NCBI GenBank assembly: GCA_903870275.1
Contig: CAIQCK010000006.1
Coordinates: 1 to 32,969 of the forward strand
Direction: 5' to 3'
DNA from: an uncultured bacterium
Lineage (GTDB): Bacteria; Verrucomicrobiota; Verrucomicrobiia; CAIQCK01
Length of the DNA stretch: 32,969 nucleotides
Positions within the stretch are counted from its first letter, which is position 1. Every line of letters begins with the position of its first letter. The notes under the pieces were generated by a model that was not told the DNA's origin, made no database searches, and saw nothing but the letters and a program-made list of their open reading frames with translations. Positions 1 to 7,549 of this stretch are shown here, piece by piece. The position numbers and the translations under genes were made by a program.

Positions 1-141
1 AGGACGCGCCGGTGATCAACCCGGAAGCCGGGAAGGCAAAGAAATCTTGAACGACATTCCAAATCTGTTATGAAGAACTCACCTCAGAGTGGCTGGTTTT
101 GAAGTGCCCGCCACTGGCTGGTTTTGATCCGCCCGGTGACA
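1..141. mobile_element. Terminal end of an insertion sequence, probably IS21 family (partial)
   Basis: The stretch 90-114 and 115-140 is a direct repeat with a 25-bp period; both units begin TGGCTGGTTTTGA and are followed by a GCCCG block. Repeated internal end-sequences of this kind, finishing with TGACA at the outer boundary (position 141), are typical of the multiple transposase-binding sites at IS21-family ends. Upstream, two overlapping reading-frame tails stop at 48-50 (ending in GKAKKS) and 71-73 (ending in NDIPNLL); one is probably the last codons of the element's final gene, but I cannot tell which or identify the protein. The rest of the element lies outside the window. Family assignment is inference from the repeats only. 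Confidence 0.45.
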
Positions 142-198
142 TCGATCTCGCATCCACCTCCTGAAACCGTATGATCGGTGGCCGTTGGAGGAGCCGAT

Positions 199-453
199 AT
201 GCGAGACATCACGGACACGCGAATGATGTGGCTCAAGGGGATTCTGTTTCTGATCCTTGGCATCGCTTCAGCCATTCTTCTGCTCGTTGAATTTCCCCAC
301 TGGAGGACAGCCGTCTTGATCGCGGTGGCTGTCTGGGCATTCTGCCGGGCCTACTACTTCGCGTTTTACGTCATCGAACATTACGTGGATCCCGGATTCC
401 GTTTCTCAGGGCTGAGATCGTTCGTGCAGTATTGGCTGCAAAAGCAAAAATAA
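199..453 (+). CDS. Small membrane protein of unknown function (84 aa)
   Basis: I do not recognise a family. The protein has two hydrophobic segments, about residues 11-28 and 34-57, the second ending in aromatic-rich FCRAYYFAFYV, followed by a short polar tail. It is probably a small inner-membrane protein with both ends on the same side. The start at 199 is chosen because a GGAGGAG ribosome-binding site lies at 187-193; an in-frame ATG at 178 has no such site. It is the first of four consecutive plus-strand genes for small membrane proteins and lies just inside the chromosome next to an insertion-sequence end. Its own stop codon is followed immediately by the next gene's first possible start. 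Confidence 0.6.
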   Translation: MRDITDTRMMWLKGILFLILGIASAILLLVEFPHWRTAVLIAVAVWAFCRAYYFAFYVIEHYVDPGFRFSGLRSFVQYWLQKQK

Positions 454-879
454 ATGGGGTTGAAGATGAGCACCGAGCCTCCAGCAGAAGTCCCCGTGGA
501 AGAGGAGTGGATGCTCTGTCCTTGTTGCTTCTGTCAAAATGTTCTTGAAGTCATTTTTTGCAAGGATTGCGGCGCGCCGTTGGGGTGTTCCGCGTTTCTC
601 GATCCAATTCACCAGATTCACGCTCTAGGTTTTGTCTATCGTCGAGCCACGGGAGGGCCACCCAGTTGGAAGGTCCTGCTTGGGATCTGGATCATCTATT
701 TTCCTCTTTTTGCCTACTCCATGATGGTGTTGGGAGCATGGTTTAGGCAGTACCGTCATAACCCTGGTGATTTGCTGTCGATTCTGTTGTCGGGCCTCTT
801 TACGGGATCGCTTCTCTGCCAAACCACCATGAATTACGTGAGGAAGGCAGGGAAACCACAGGGAGAAGTTGCACCATGA
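454..879 (+). CDS. Zinc-ribbon membrane protein of unknown function
   Basis: The N-terminal third carries two Cys pairs, CPCC near residue 22 and CKDC near residue 36, spaced like a zinc ribbon. Two hydrophobic segments follow, roughly residues 71-95 and 105-122. The combination of a cytoplasmic zinc ribbon with two membrane helices is common among small uncharacterised bacterial membrane proteins; no function can be named. The first ATG directly follows the stop of the upstream gene. A second ATG at 466, preceded by GGGGTTGAAG, is an equally plausible start. The gene overlaps the next one by four bases (ATGA), so the two are translationally coupled. Confidence 0.6.
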   Translation: MGLKMSTEPPAEVPVEEEWMLCPCCFCQNVLEVIFCKDCGAPLGCSAFLDPIHQIHALGFVYRRATGGPPSWKVLLGIWIIYFPLFAYSMMVLGAWFRQYRHNPGDLLSILLSGLFTGSLLCQTTMNYVRKAGKPQGEVAP

Positions 880-1142
880 GGCTCTTCGCCATCCTTGATC
901 TCGGAATGGGCCAAGTCGTTCTGCTGTTGCTGGTAATTGTTTTGTTTTGCGGGGCAAACCAACTGCCGAATTTGACTCGAATGCTGAACCAAAACCAATT
1001 GCCAAAAGAGGAACTGCGACACGAACCCAAACAACTGATTCAGTTATTGGTCATATTCCTCTGCGCTCTTGTGGCTGCTGGCATAGTCGCGTGCGTCATA
1101 GACGGAGCTTTCGGCCGGTGGATTTCAGCATTGCAAAAATGA
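876..1142 (+). CDS. Small two-helix membrane protein of unknown function (88 aa)
   Basis: Two strongly hydrophobic segments, about residues 11-26 and 54-76, flank a polar, Gln/Asn-rich linker of about 28 residues. No known family is recognised. The start codon overlaps the stop of the preceding zinc-ribbon gene (ATGA at 876-879), and GGGAGAAG about 10 bases upstream can act as its ribosome-binding site. The overlap suggests the two products are made together and may act together in the membrane. The C-terminus, after the second helix, is short. Confidence 0.55.
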   Translation: MRLFAILDLGMGQVVLLLLVIVLFCGANQLPNLTRMLNQNQLPKEELRHEPKQLIQLLVIFLCALVAAGIVACVIDGAFGRWISALQK

Positions 1143-1163
1143 AGAATCCGTAATCCCAATGCC

Positions 1164-1916
1164 ATGACTTCGCCATCGCACAATTCGCAACCGCTGACAA
1201 AGCCCCGCAGGTCACGTTTGGCGTTGGCCAGTCTTGCTCTGGCATTGAGTTCTGCACTCAGTTTGCCTGTGTGTTTCGTGTGCTCCAAGTTCACTTTGGG
1301 TGAGACACTGTTAACACTTCTTGGGATCATTGCGGCCACAGCGTTTTTTGCATCTCCGATCCTTGCTATTGCATCCCTGGTAGTCATCTACAGGAGCCAC
1401 GGACGCCTCACTGGTTATGGAATGGCAATCTATGGAATAATTATAACGGCACTCATTGCAGTGGTAATATCTGGTTCAGGATCCCGCAGCCCAAAGGGAA
1501 CCATGTCATGGGAGCGAATGTGCAACGCCGATGTACTGTGCGATGCCTTAAAACGCTATGAGCATGAGCACGAACAATTGCCACCGCATCTTTCATCCCT
1601 TGTGCCGACATACCTCAGCCTGAATAACGCAGGTGCATTGTTCGGTCCCACCAACTACCCGCAATTTGTGCAGAGCGAATTTCGCAAAACAGTAAAGTCG
1701 GTTGAGGATGCAAAGGCAGCCGATGAAAACGGTCCCTATGTTTACCTGGGCCACACGAATCACAGCAGCGGGATCATCCTGTTTGAGAAGCCAACGGCGT
1801 GGATACCGTATGGGAGCGGTTATTGGGCAGGGCGGGTTTGGGCGGTGCGTCGTACCGACAGGGGGAAACCGGTTTTTGTGGAAGAATTGAAGCATGGGGC
1901 GTTTGGCCAGCCTTGA
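1164..1916 (+). CDS. Membrane protein with DUF4190-like N-terminal half, unknown function
   Basis: The N-terminal 110 residues contain three hydrophobic segments (about 21-42, 47-75 and 84-103). The arrangement is similar to DUF4190-type proteins, where a small membrane unit precedes a soluble domain. The C-terminal 140 residues are soluble and contain a region (MCNADVLCDALKRYEHEHEQLPP) reminiscent of the post-helix part of type II pseudopilin-like proteins, in which a residue or component list is followed by LPP. This likeness is weak and no function follows from it. It is the last of four same-strand small membrane genes; no clear ribosome-binding site is visible before the ATG. Confidence 0.5.
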   Translation: MTSPSHNSQPLTKPRRSRLALASLALALSSALSLPVCFVCSKFTLGETLLTLLGIIAATAFFASPILAIASLVVIYRSHGRLTGYGMAIYGIIITALIAVVISGSGSRSPKGTMSWERMCNADVLCDALKRYEHEHEQLPPHLSSLVPTYLSLNNAGALFGPTNYPQFVQSEFRKTVKSVEDAKAADENGPYVYLGHTNHSSGIILFEKPTAWIPYGSGYWAGRVWAVRRTDRGKPVFVEELKHGAFGQP

Positions 1917-1920
1917 GCGA

Positions 1921-1981
1921 TGGTGTCCAACAGGAATCGAACACTGTGAGCAGGGCAAAACCATGACCTCGCTTTCGGACA
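1921..1981 (-). other. tRNA-like 3' half sequence of unknown meaning
   Basis: On the minus strand this gap contains GTTCGATTCC, as in a tRNA T-arm, followed by GGACACCA, which looks like an acceptor strand with CCA. A short partner TGTCC lies about 48 bases upstream. The stem is only 5 bp, the interior is too short for D and anticodon arms, and the T-stem pairs poorly, so it is not a functional tRNA by eye. It could be a tRNA fragment left by an integration event or simply chance. Confidence 0.15.
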
Positions 1982-2020
1982 ATCCGCGGCCGCCAAAAAC
2001 AACGAGGTTCCCGCGTTCCG

Positions 2021-2605
2021 TTACTCCGTGCCAAACTTGCAATCGAGCGTCACGGCCTTTTTGAGCAGCCGCAAATACTCGCGGCGGGGGATTTCCATCG
2101 TGCCGAACTGCGCCAGGTGCGGGGTCGTCCATTGCGTGTCGAGCAGCGCGAAGCCGCCGGCGCGCAGCCGTTCCACCAGCGTCACCAGCGCCACCTTGCT
2201 TGCGTCGGTGGCGCGATGGAACATACTCTCGCCGAAGAACGCGCCGCCGATGTGGACGCCGTAGAGGCCGCCGGCGAGCTTGCCGTCCAGCCGCGCCTCG
2301 ACGCTGTGGGCGTAGCCGAGCCGGTGGAGGTTGCAATAGCTCTCGACGATCTCGTCGGAAATCCACGTGCCCTCGCCGCGTTTGGCACACTCGCGCATCA
2401 CCGCCTCGAACTCGCGGTCCACGGTGATCTCAAACAGGTTTTTCTTCAGCGCGCGGCGCAAGCCGTGGGGCACGTGGAACCGCTCGTCGAGCGGGATGAT
2501 GGCGCGCGGGTCTGGCGAGTACCAGCCGATGTCGCCGCGCTGGCCCTCGGCCATCGGAAAGATGCCCTTGCAATATGCGGCCAGCAATTGATGAGCGTCG
2601 AGCAC
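2021..2605 (-). CDS. aat: Leucyl/phenylalanyl-tRNA-protein transferase
   Basis: Aat transfers Leu or Phe from aminoacyl-tRNA to the N-terminus of proteins that begin with Lys or Arg, marking them for ClpS/ClpAP degradation (N-degron pathway, cytoplasm). Family hallmarks are visible: the N-terminal YCKGIFPMAE, WYSPDPRAIIPL, then W-I-S-D-E-I, the GG-L-YG--IG--FFGESMF core and LLDTQW--PHL near the C-terminus. The 194-residue length is a little shorter than E. coli Aat (234). The start is the GTG at 2605, since no better upstream ATG is in frame. The gene stands alone, convergent with the gene before it and divergent from the GntR regulator. Confidence 0.93.
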   Translation of the reverse strand: MLDAHQLLAAYCKGIFPMAEGQRGDIGWYSPDPRAIIPLDERFHVPHGLRRALKKNLFEITVDREFEAVMRECAKRGEGTWISDEIVESYCNLHRLGYAHSVEARLDGKLAGGLYGVHIGGAFFGESMFHRATDASKVALVTLVERLRAGGFALLDTQWTTPHLAQFGTMEIPRREYLRLLKKAVTLDCKFGTE

Positions 2606-2705
2606 AGTCTCAGCGTAAAATGTAAAACGCCGGGGATAAAGCCGGATTTACGTGGCGGGTCCATTCAAATGGTTTTGCAGGGTTTGCTCTAGTGGGGAAG
2701 GGGTG

Positions 2706-2784
2706 CCGGCTGAAGCCGGGACTCCGAACCCGCGGCTGCGTTGCAGGCGCATTCGTTGGTGCTTGGAGTCCCGGCTTCAGCCGG
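2706..2784. repeat. Perfect 20-bp inverted repeat (dispersed palindrome)
   Basis: The arms at 2706-2725 and 2765-2784 are perfect reverse complements (CCGGCTGAAGCCGGGACTCC and its complement) separated by 39 bases. Each arm also contains a short internal palindrome (CCGGCTGAAGCCGG). There is no T-run, so it does not look like an intrinsic terminator. It lies between the divergent aat and GntR genes and resembles the REP-like palindromes seen elsewhere in the window. Confidence 0.75.
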
Positions 2785-2817
2785 TTTGCAACGCCGGACG
2801 ATTCGTTAAAATAATTC

Positions 2818-2853
2818 TTGACGCTACCATGTGTACTATGGCACATAGGACAC
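2818..2853 (+). promoter_or_regulatory. Promoter region with probable YtrA-type operator
   Basis: A TTGACG hexamer at 2818-2823 is followed by a 23-bp palindrome at 2831-2853: GTGTACTATG, a GCA centre, then CATAGGACAC. The two arms match at 9 of 10 positions. The palindrome sits 10 bases before the start codon of a YtrA-family GntR regulator, and known YtrA-type operators also contain TGTACTA-like half-sites. Autorepression of the regulator-ABC operon is therefore likely. The -10 box cannot be placed with certainty; TACTAT lies inside the palindrome. Confidence 0.6.
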
Positions 2854-2862
2854 ACCAAACAC

Positions 2863-3252
2863 ATGCTTGCCTTTCAAGTTCAATTCAAGCCCGGAGTGCC
2901 CATCTACGAGCAGGTGGTGTTTGCCGTCAAAAAAGCCGTGGTGTCGGGCCAGATGAGGACGGGAGACAAATTCCCCTCCGTCCGAATCCTCAGTCAGGAG
3001 CTTCGCATCAATCCGAACACGGCGCACAAGGTCCTTGCGGCGCTGGTGGCCGAGGGGCTTCTGGAAGTCCGCCCCGGCATTGGCGCGGTGGTGGCCGAGT
3101 CGCCGCCCGCCACAAAGATCCAGCGCAGCGAACTGCTGGGCGGCGAGATCGAACGGTTGGTGGTTGAGGCCCAAAAACTGGGCCTGGATTTGGAGGATGT
3201 TGAGAAAGCGATCCAAGAGCACTGGAAACGCATCAAAAGGGGCCGTTTATGA
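2863..3252 (+). CDS. GntR family transcriptional regulator, YtrA subfamily
   Basis: This is a DNA-binding repressor of the YtrA type: an N-terminal GntR winged helix (about residues 10-75, including IYEQVVFAVKKAVVSGQM, DKFPSVRILSQELRINPNTAHKVLAAL and the wing EGLLEVRPGIG) followed by a short C-terminal helical region (about 90-129) rather than a large ligand domain. YtrA regulators typically control an adjacent ABC transporter, and here the stop codon overlaps the start of an ABC ATPase gene (ATGA at 3249). The ATG at 2863 is chosen because the protein then begins at the family's usual N-terminus; an in-frame upstream start would run through the operator palindrome. No Shine-Dalgarno sequence is visible. 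Confidence 0.88.
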   Translation: MLAFQVQFKPGVPIYEQVVFAVKKAVVSGQMRTGDKFPSVRILSQELRINPNTAHKVLAALVAEGLLEVRPGIGAVVAESPPATKIQRSELLGGEIERLVVEAQKLGLDLEDVEKAIQEHWKRIKRGRL

Positions 3253-4154
3253 GCTATGTGATTGAAACCCATGGCCTGTGCCAGAGGTTCGGCAAAACCG
3301 AGGCGGTCAAGGACTTGACCTTGCAGGTTCCCCAAGGGAGCGTCTTTGCGTTTCTCGGACCGAATGGCGCCGGAAAAACCACAACCATCAAGACCTTCAT
3401 GAACATTCTGGAGCCGTCGGAAGGAAGTGCGACGGTTTTTGGAGTGGATTCCCGCCAACTCGGTCCCGGCCAGTTTTCCAAGATCGGCTACGTGTCCGAA
3501 AACCAGGAACTGCCCGAATGGATGCGGGTCGGCCAGTTTCTGGAATTCTGCAAGCCCATGTATCCTTCCTGGGACGATGGGTTTTGCGGCAAGCTTCTCA
3601 AGCAGTTCAATCTGTCGGCGGACCAAAAGATCAAGAGCATGTCGCGGGGCATGAAGGTCAAGGCCGCCCTGCTTTCCTCGCTCGCTTTCCGGCCGCAGTT
3701 GCTGGTCCTAGACGAGCCGTTCAGCGGACTGGACCCTCTGGTCCGGGACGAATTCATCCGGGGTGTTCTGGAGCTTACGGAGCAGGAGAACTGGACGGTG
3801 TTTGTTTCCTCCCACGACATTGACGAGGTGGAACGCCTGGCGGATTGGGTGGGTATTTTGAACCAGGGCCGGCTGGAACTGGCCGAGGCGATTCCCTCGT
3901 TGCAGGCCCGGTTCCGCCAAATGGAGGTGGTGGTGAAAGACGGCGCGGACGTGCCCAAAGGTCTGCCGGAAAGCTGGCTCACGCCGGAAAAGGCGGCGCA
4001 CACGATCCGTTTTGTCGAAAGCCGTTACCTGGAAAACGAGACCGAGACGAAAATTGCGGTGCATTTTTCCGACTGCGCCGAAGTCACGGCCCAGCCGATG
4101 TCGCTCCGGGAAATTTTCCTGACGCTCGCCCGGACCTACCGGCTTTCCGCTTGA
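3249..4154 (+). CDS. ABC transporter ATP-binding protein (YtrB-like)
   Basis: The subunit hydrolyses ATP to drive the permease encoded next to it. It has Walker A GPNGAGKTT (about residues 38-46), a Q-loop region (VSENQELPEWM), the ABC signature SRGMKVKAAL, Walker B LLVLDEPFSGLDPL and the H-loop in FVSSHDIDEVE. After about residue 215 there is an 85-residue C-terminal extension of the kind found in drug- or antibiotic-related ABC-2 ATPases. It overlaps the YtrA-type regulator by four bases and is followed 12 bases later by the permease, forming a three-gene operon. The substrate is unknown; related systems respond to cell-envelope-active compounds. Confidence 0.92.
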   Translation: MSYVIETHGLCQRFGKTEAVKDLTLQVPQGSVFAFLGPNGAGKTTTIKTFMNILEPSEGSATVFGVDSRQLGPGQFSKIGYVSENQELPEWMRVGQFLEFCKPMYPSWDDGFCGKLLKQFNLSADQKIKSMSRGMKVKAALLSSLAFRPQLLVLDEPFSGLDPLVRDEFIRGVLELTEQENWTVFVSSHDIDEVERLADWVGILNQGRLELAEAIPSLQARFRQMEVVVKDGADVPKGLPESWLTPEKAAHTIRFVESRYLENETETKIAVHFSDCAEVTAQPMSLREIFLTLARTYRLSA

Positions 4155-4166
4155 GAGGAGACCCCC

Positions 4167-5885
4167 ATGAATCTGGCAATCCATCTCTTCAAAAAAGACT
4201 TCCGTCATCTTCGCGTCCTGCTGGTGCTGTGGTTGTTCCTCGTGGTGCTCCAGTCGGTCTTGATCGGCACAGGGTTGGCGGCCGCGGCGGGAGACGTGGT
4301 TCTTCAAATCATTTTCTCCATGATCGGCATGTTGATTCCGCTTCTGCAATACATCGCGTTGGTCGTCATCATCCCTTTGCTTGTCCAGGATGAACCACTG
4401 GTTGGCACGACAGCCTTCTGGTTCACGCGTCCGATGGCCCGGCAGGACCTGCTTGCCAGCAAGGGTTTGTTCATTGGCGCGCTGTTGGTGTTGCCGCCTC
4501 TTCTGGCCGAATTGATCATGCTCATTTGCAACGGGGTGACGCCGCGGCACGTCCTGCTCGCGGTGCCGGAAGTCCTCCTGACCCAGCTTTGCACGGTGCT
4601 GACGATCTGGGTTCTGGCAAGCCTGACGCGCACCTTTGCGCGGTTCGCCGTCGTGGGCATCATCGTGGTGATCGCCATGTGGCTTGTTATGGCCGGCCTT
4701 GCCATCGCGCAGCTTCTCCAAGGCGATGTGTTCAAGAAGCTCAATGAGTTTTCACTGACGGAATCCCGGGGCGTCGTTGCCTCGGCGGTCGTAATCGTTC
4801 TTTGTTCCATCGCGATCGTCCATCAATACCTGACTCGAAAGACCGCGCGCACCATCGCCATGGCGTGTCTGGCCGCCGCTGCCACCGTGGCCATTACTTC
4901 CGCGTGGCCGGTGGACTTTTTGAAAACCGCCAAGCGGCCCGTGCAGGGGGACATCCTCAAGGGCGAAACCGTCAGCGTTGCGATGGACAGTTCCGACAAA
5001 CTTTACAGCTCCGATGCTTTCAGTTTTCGGTCAAGCGCTACTCCCAAGAAGGATCTTCGTGGAAATCTGACGGTTTCCGGGTTGACTTCCGGGCTGGCGG
5101 CCAGCATCGCCTCCATTCGCTCCAAGATCGTGTATCCGGACGGCAAGACCTTCATTTGGGATGGGGATGGCAACGCCAATCTGACCCGTATGGCAAACAA
5201 CAATCAATGGGATTCCGAAGCGATCCGCCACGCTTTGGGGGGCATCAGCATCGTCAACGAAAAGGAGCAGTCGCACAGCTACGAAACCTTGTTCGAACTG
5301 GATTCCGATCTTTTCTACAAATACGGCGAGATGAAAGGGGTTTACACGGCGGATGTCGCGCTGGACGTTTATAAGTGTGAGAGGGTCGCCACGCTGCGTC
5401 TCCAAAAAAAGGCGCGTTTTGACAGTGGATCGGAGCACGTGGTCGTCACCGACGTGCTCCGGGAACCGCATGGCTGTTCGGTGATCCTGAGCAGCAAGAA
5501 CGTCAAGCTGTTGTTTGCCGCCGATGCGCGGCCCGAGATGGCGAACATGATGGGGAAACAGAAAGCTCTCTATGTTCTCAGAAACCAAAAGCTCGGCCAG
5601 GCGTTCGTGCCCAAGCAGGACCTCAACGCTGGCGCCAGCATGTGGATGTTGCAGATGAATGAGCGGCTTGTGAACATGCCCATCCGTTCTCGGTATGAAT
5701 CCGACTACAAGGATTCACCCATCGATGAAGCCTGGCTGGCCGATGCCGATCTGGTGCGGATCGAAGCGGTGGAGGTTGGAACGCTTTCCAAATCCCTCCG
5801 GATTGAGGATTTCGTGATGAACGTCAAAAAAGAGAAGCCCAACGAGAAACGAAAGCCTTCCATCAAGCCTCCCGCGTCGAGTTAA
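4167..5885 (+). CDS. ABC-2 type transporter permease with large C-terminal domain
   Basis: The first 250 residues hold about six hydrophobic helices, starting with LLVLWLFLVVLQSVLIGTGL and ending near TIAMACLAAAATVAITSAW, as in an ABC-2 permease. The remaining 320 residues are soluble, beta-rich in appearance and probably extracytoplasmic; I recognise no named domain there. A clear ribosome-binding site (GAGGAG) lies before the ATG and the gene starts 12 bases after the ATPase gene. It should form the membrane channel for that ATPase. The large C-terminal part, unusual for a minimal permease, may bind substrate or sense envelope stress; this is inference. Confidence 0.82.
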   Translation: MNLAIHLFKKDFRHLRVLLVLWLFLVVLQSVLIGTGLAAAAGDVVLQIIFSMIGMLIPLLQYIALVVIIPLLVQDEPLVGTTAFWFTRPMARQDLLASKGLFIGALLVLPPLLAELIMLICNGVTPRHVLLAVPEVLLTQLCTVLTIWVLASLTRTFARFAVVGIIVVIAMWLVMAGLAIAQLLQGDVFKKLNEFSLTESRGVVASAVVIVLCSIAIVHQYLTRKTARTIAMACLAAAATVAITSAWPVDFLKTAKRPVQGDILKGETVSVAMDSSDKLYSSDAFSFRSSATPKKDLRGNLTVSGLTSGLAASIASIRSKIVYPDGKTFIWDGDGNANLTRMANNNQWDSEAIRHALGGISIVNEKEQSHSYETLFELDSDLFYKYGEMKGVYTADVALDVYKCERVATLRLQKKARFDSGSEHVVVTDVLREPHGCSVILSSKNVKLLFAADARPEMANMMGKQKALYVLRNQKLGQAFVPKQDLNAGASMWMLQMNERLVNMPIRSRYESDYKDSPIDEAWLADADLVRIEAVEVGTLSKSLRIEDFVMNVKKEKPNEKRKPSIKPPASS

Positions 5886-6042
5886 ACCCTGTAGTAGCAT
5901 CTTTCCAGGTCGTGTGTGATTCGGGATTCCAGCTTCGGCAGAAAAAGTGATCTCAGATGCAGATTTCCTGTAACAAATCCCCAGTTTTGCCTCTGTAGAA
6001 GGTGACCTATCGTCTGCCAACCAAACCGTGAATGGAGAACGT

Positions 6043-6951
6043 ATGAAAACAATGACAGAGAAGTTGTGGGTCGTCGCACTGGGAGGTGTGGCCATGATTG
6101 GCATTGCTTCGGCGATTACATTGCACTTCATCACACCCCGGCCGGCCAAGTCCGCTTCTGAGCCAGCCCGCACGGCAGACGCGGCGCCCGATGCCAGCAA
6201 GCTTCGACGCGCGCTCGGCCAGCAGAGCAACGAAATCCGCCAGTTGAAAAAAGAGAAGACGGCGTTGCTCGACGAACTGGGGCAGCACATCACGGAGCTG
6301 GCCAAGCCGGAGCCGCCGCCTGCCCGCGCCGCGGGTGACGCGGCCGCGTCGCCGCGAGCAGCCGGCATGGGCAAAATGGTTTCTGTCATGGTCCGGCAAC
6401 AAGCCGAGATGAAACTGGCCGCTATGAAGTCTCGTTTGCACCTGACTGGCGGGCAAGCGGACGCCGTGCGGGAATTGTTGGGAAAGCAAACCGACCAACA
6501 AGTGGAAATGGCATCGAAAATGTTCGAGGGCAAGCTGACCCAGGAGGACATGAGTTCGGCTCGCAAGTTCGACCTCGACGGACAGCTCAAACAGATCCTC
6601 ACGCCCGAACAGTTGACCGGCTACCAACAATACAAGACCGAAGAGCAGCGCCAGCAAGTGCAGATGGCGGCCCAAGCCGAGTTGATGCAACTGTCGCCGA
6701 CACTCCAGCTCAGCGCGCAACAACAGGAGCAGGTCAGCGGCATTCTCCAGCAGCAGTATCAACAATACATCGCTCAACAAGGCGATTCACCCGTGCCGGC
6801 TCCTGCCGACCAAATGCTCGACGCCAAGAAGGCGGCGTTGAGCGCCGTGCTGACACCGGAACAGCAGCAGACCTACGACAAGTTCATTGAGAGCCAGCGC
6901 GAGCTGATCAAGTCCATGATGCCGCAGAGCCAAACCCCGCCCAAGCCGTGA
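6043..6951 (+). CDS. Membrane-anchored, Gln-rich helical protein with LTPEQ repeats
   Basis: No named family is certain. An N-terminal hydrophobic segment (about residues 8-29) anchors or exports the protein, followed by a coiled-coil stretch (LRRALGQQSNEIRQLKKEKTAL..). The remainder is helical, Gln/Met-rich and contains ILTPEQLTGYQQY and VLTPEQQQTYDKF, plus LHLTGGQADAV and LQLSAQQQEQV. LTxEQ motifs of this type occur in Spy/CpxP-like periplasmic chaperones, so a distant periplasmic stress-protein relationship is possible. The ATG at 6043 has GGAG seven bases upstream; a GTG at 6028 is less likely. It follows the YtrA-ABC operon after 157 bases on the same strand. Confidence 0.6.
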   Translation: MKTMTEKLWVVALGGVAMIGIASAITLHFITPRPAKSASEPARTADAAPDASKLRRALGQQSNEIRQLKKEKTALLDELGQHITELAKPEPPPARAAGDAAASPRAAGMGKMVSVMVRQQAEMKLAAMKSRLHLTGGQADAVRELLGKQTDQQVEMASKMFEGKLTQEDMSSARKFDLDGQLKQILTPEQLTGYQQYKTEEQRQQVQMAAQAELMQLSPTLQLSAQQQEQVSGILQQQYQQYIAQQGDSPVPAPADQMLDAKKAALSAVLTPEQQQTYDKFIESQRELIKSMMPQSQTPPKP

Positions 6952-6985
6952 TGCCGGTCGTTTCGTCGGGAGCAGATGGGCAGAG

Positions 6986-7411
6986 TCACCGTGCGCTACG
7001 GTTCTGCCGCCAGCCCGACGACCATCGGGGTTTGACGACCCACAAACTCAGCACGAGCGCCGAAAAGAAGACGACGTAGATGACCAGAAAGACCTCTTCA
7101 GCGGCGCGGAAGAAAAGAACACGATGAACCCAGTGTTGAATGAAGGAACCCTGGTAATACTGCCCGCCGCCGGCGAGCAGCCGGAGTTGCAGTTCCCACG
7201 TCGTCAGGGGGCAGGTGACGCCAAAAACCGATTCCGGCACGACAACGCCCATGCCCGCCAGATGCGCGAGGCGGAACCAGAAATTCCGCACGAAACTCCA
7301 CCGGAGAAAATAACCGGTCCAGACCAGCAGCAGACCGACGACGACGAACGCGACGTAGGAGAAATGCAGAACCAACACCCCATCAGCCAGGAGAGTGTAG
7401 AAACGTGTCAT
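6986..7411 (-). CDS. DUF2784 domain-containing membrane protein
   Basis: The protein shows the DUF2784 pattern: an N-terminal helix with YTLLADGVLVLHFSYVAFVVVG, a second region containing RNFWFRLAHL and the conserved CPLTTWE, then HWVHRVLFF before a last helix (VFLVIYVVFFSALVLSLWVV). It has about four membrane segments in 141 residues, close to the family norm. The function of DUF2784 is not known. It lies 138 bases downstream of the NCS1 permease gene on the same strand and may be read from the same transcript, although no shared role is evident. Confidence 0.85.
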   Translation of the reverse strand: MTRFYTLLADGVLVLHFSYVAFVVVGLLLVWTGYFLRWSFVRNFWFRLAHLAGMGVVVPESVFGVTCPLTTWELQLRLLAGGGQYYQGSFIQHWVHRVLFFRAAEEVFLVIYVVFFSALVLSLWVVKPRWSSGWRQNRSAR

Positions 7412-7549
7412 TCCAAAGCGCGACGGAACCGCAACCCATCAGGGTGGTGCGGGACTCTGTTGCGCCTCCCTTGAGGTTGTGCCTTGCCAGCCGAAAGCGG
7501 AGGCTCGACGCAATCGAACCTCACCCTGCAGAAATCTTCGCCCGCGAAC

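Noticed and set aside
2706..2784. Intrinsic terminator
   Set aside because: The loop is 39 bases and no T-run follows on either strand; it lies between divergent genes.
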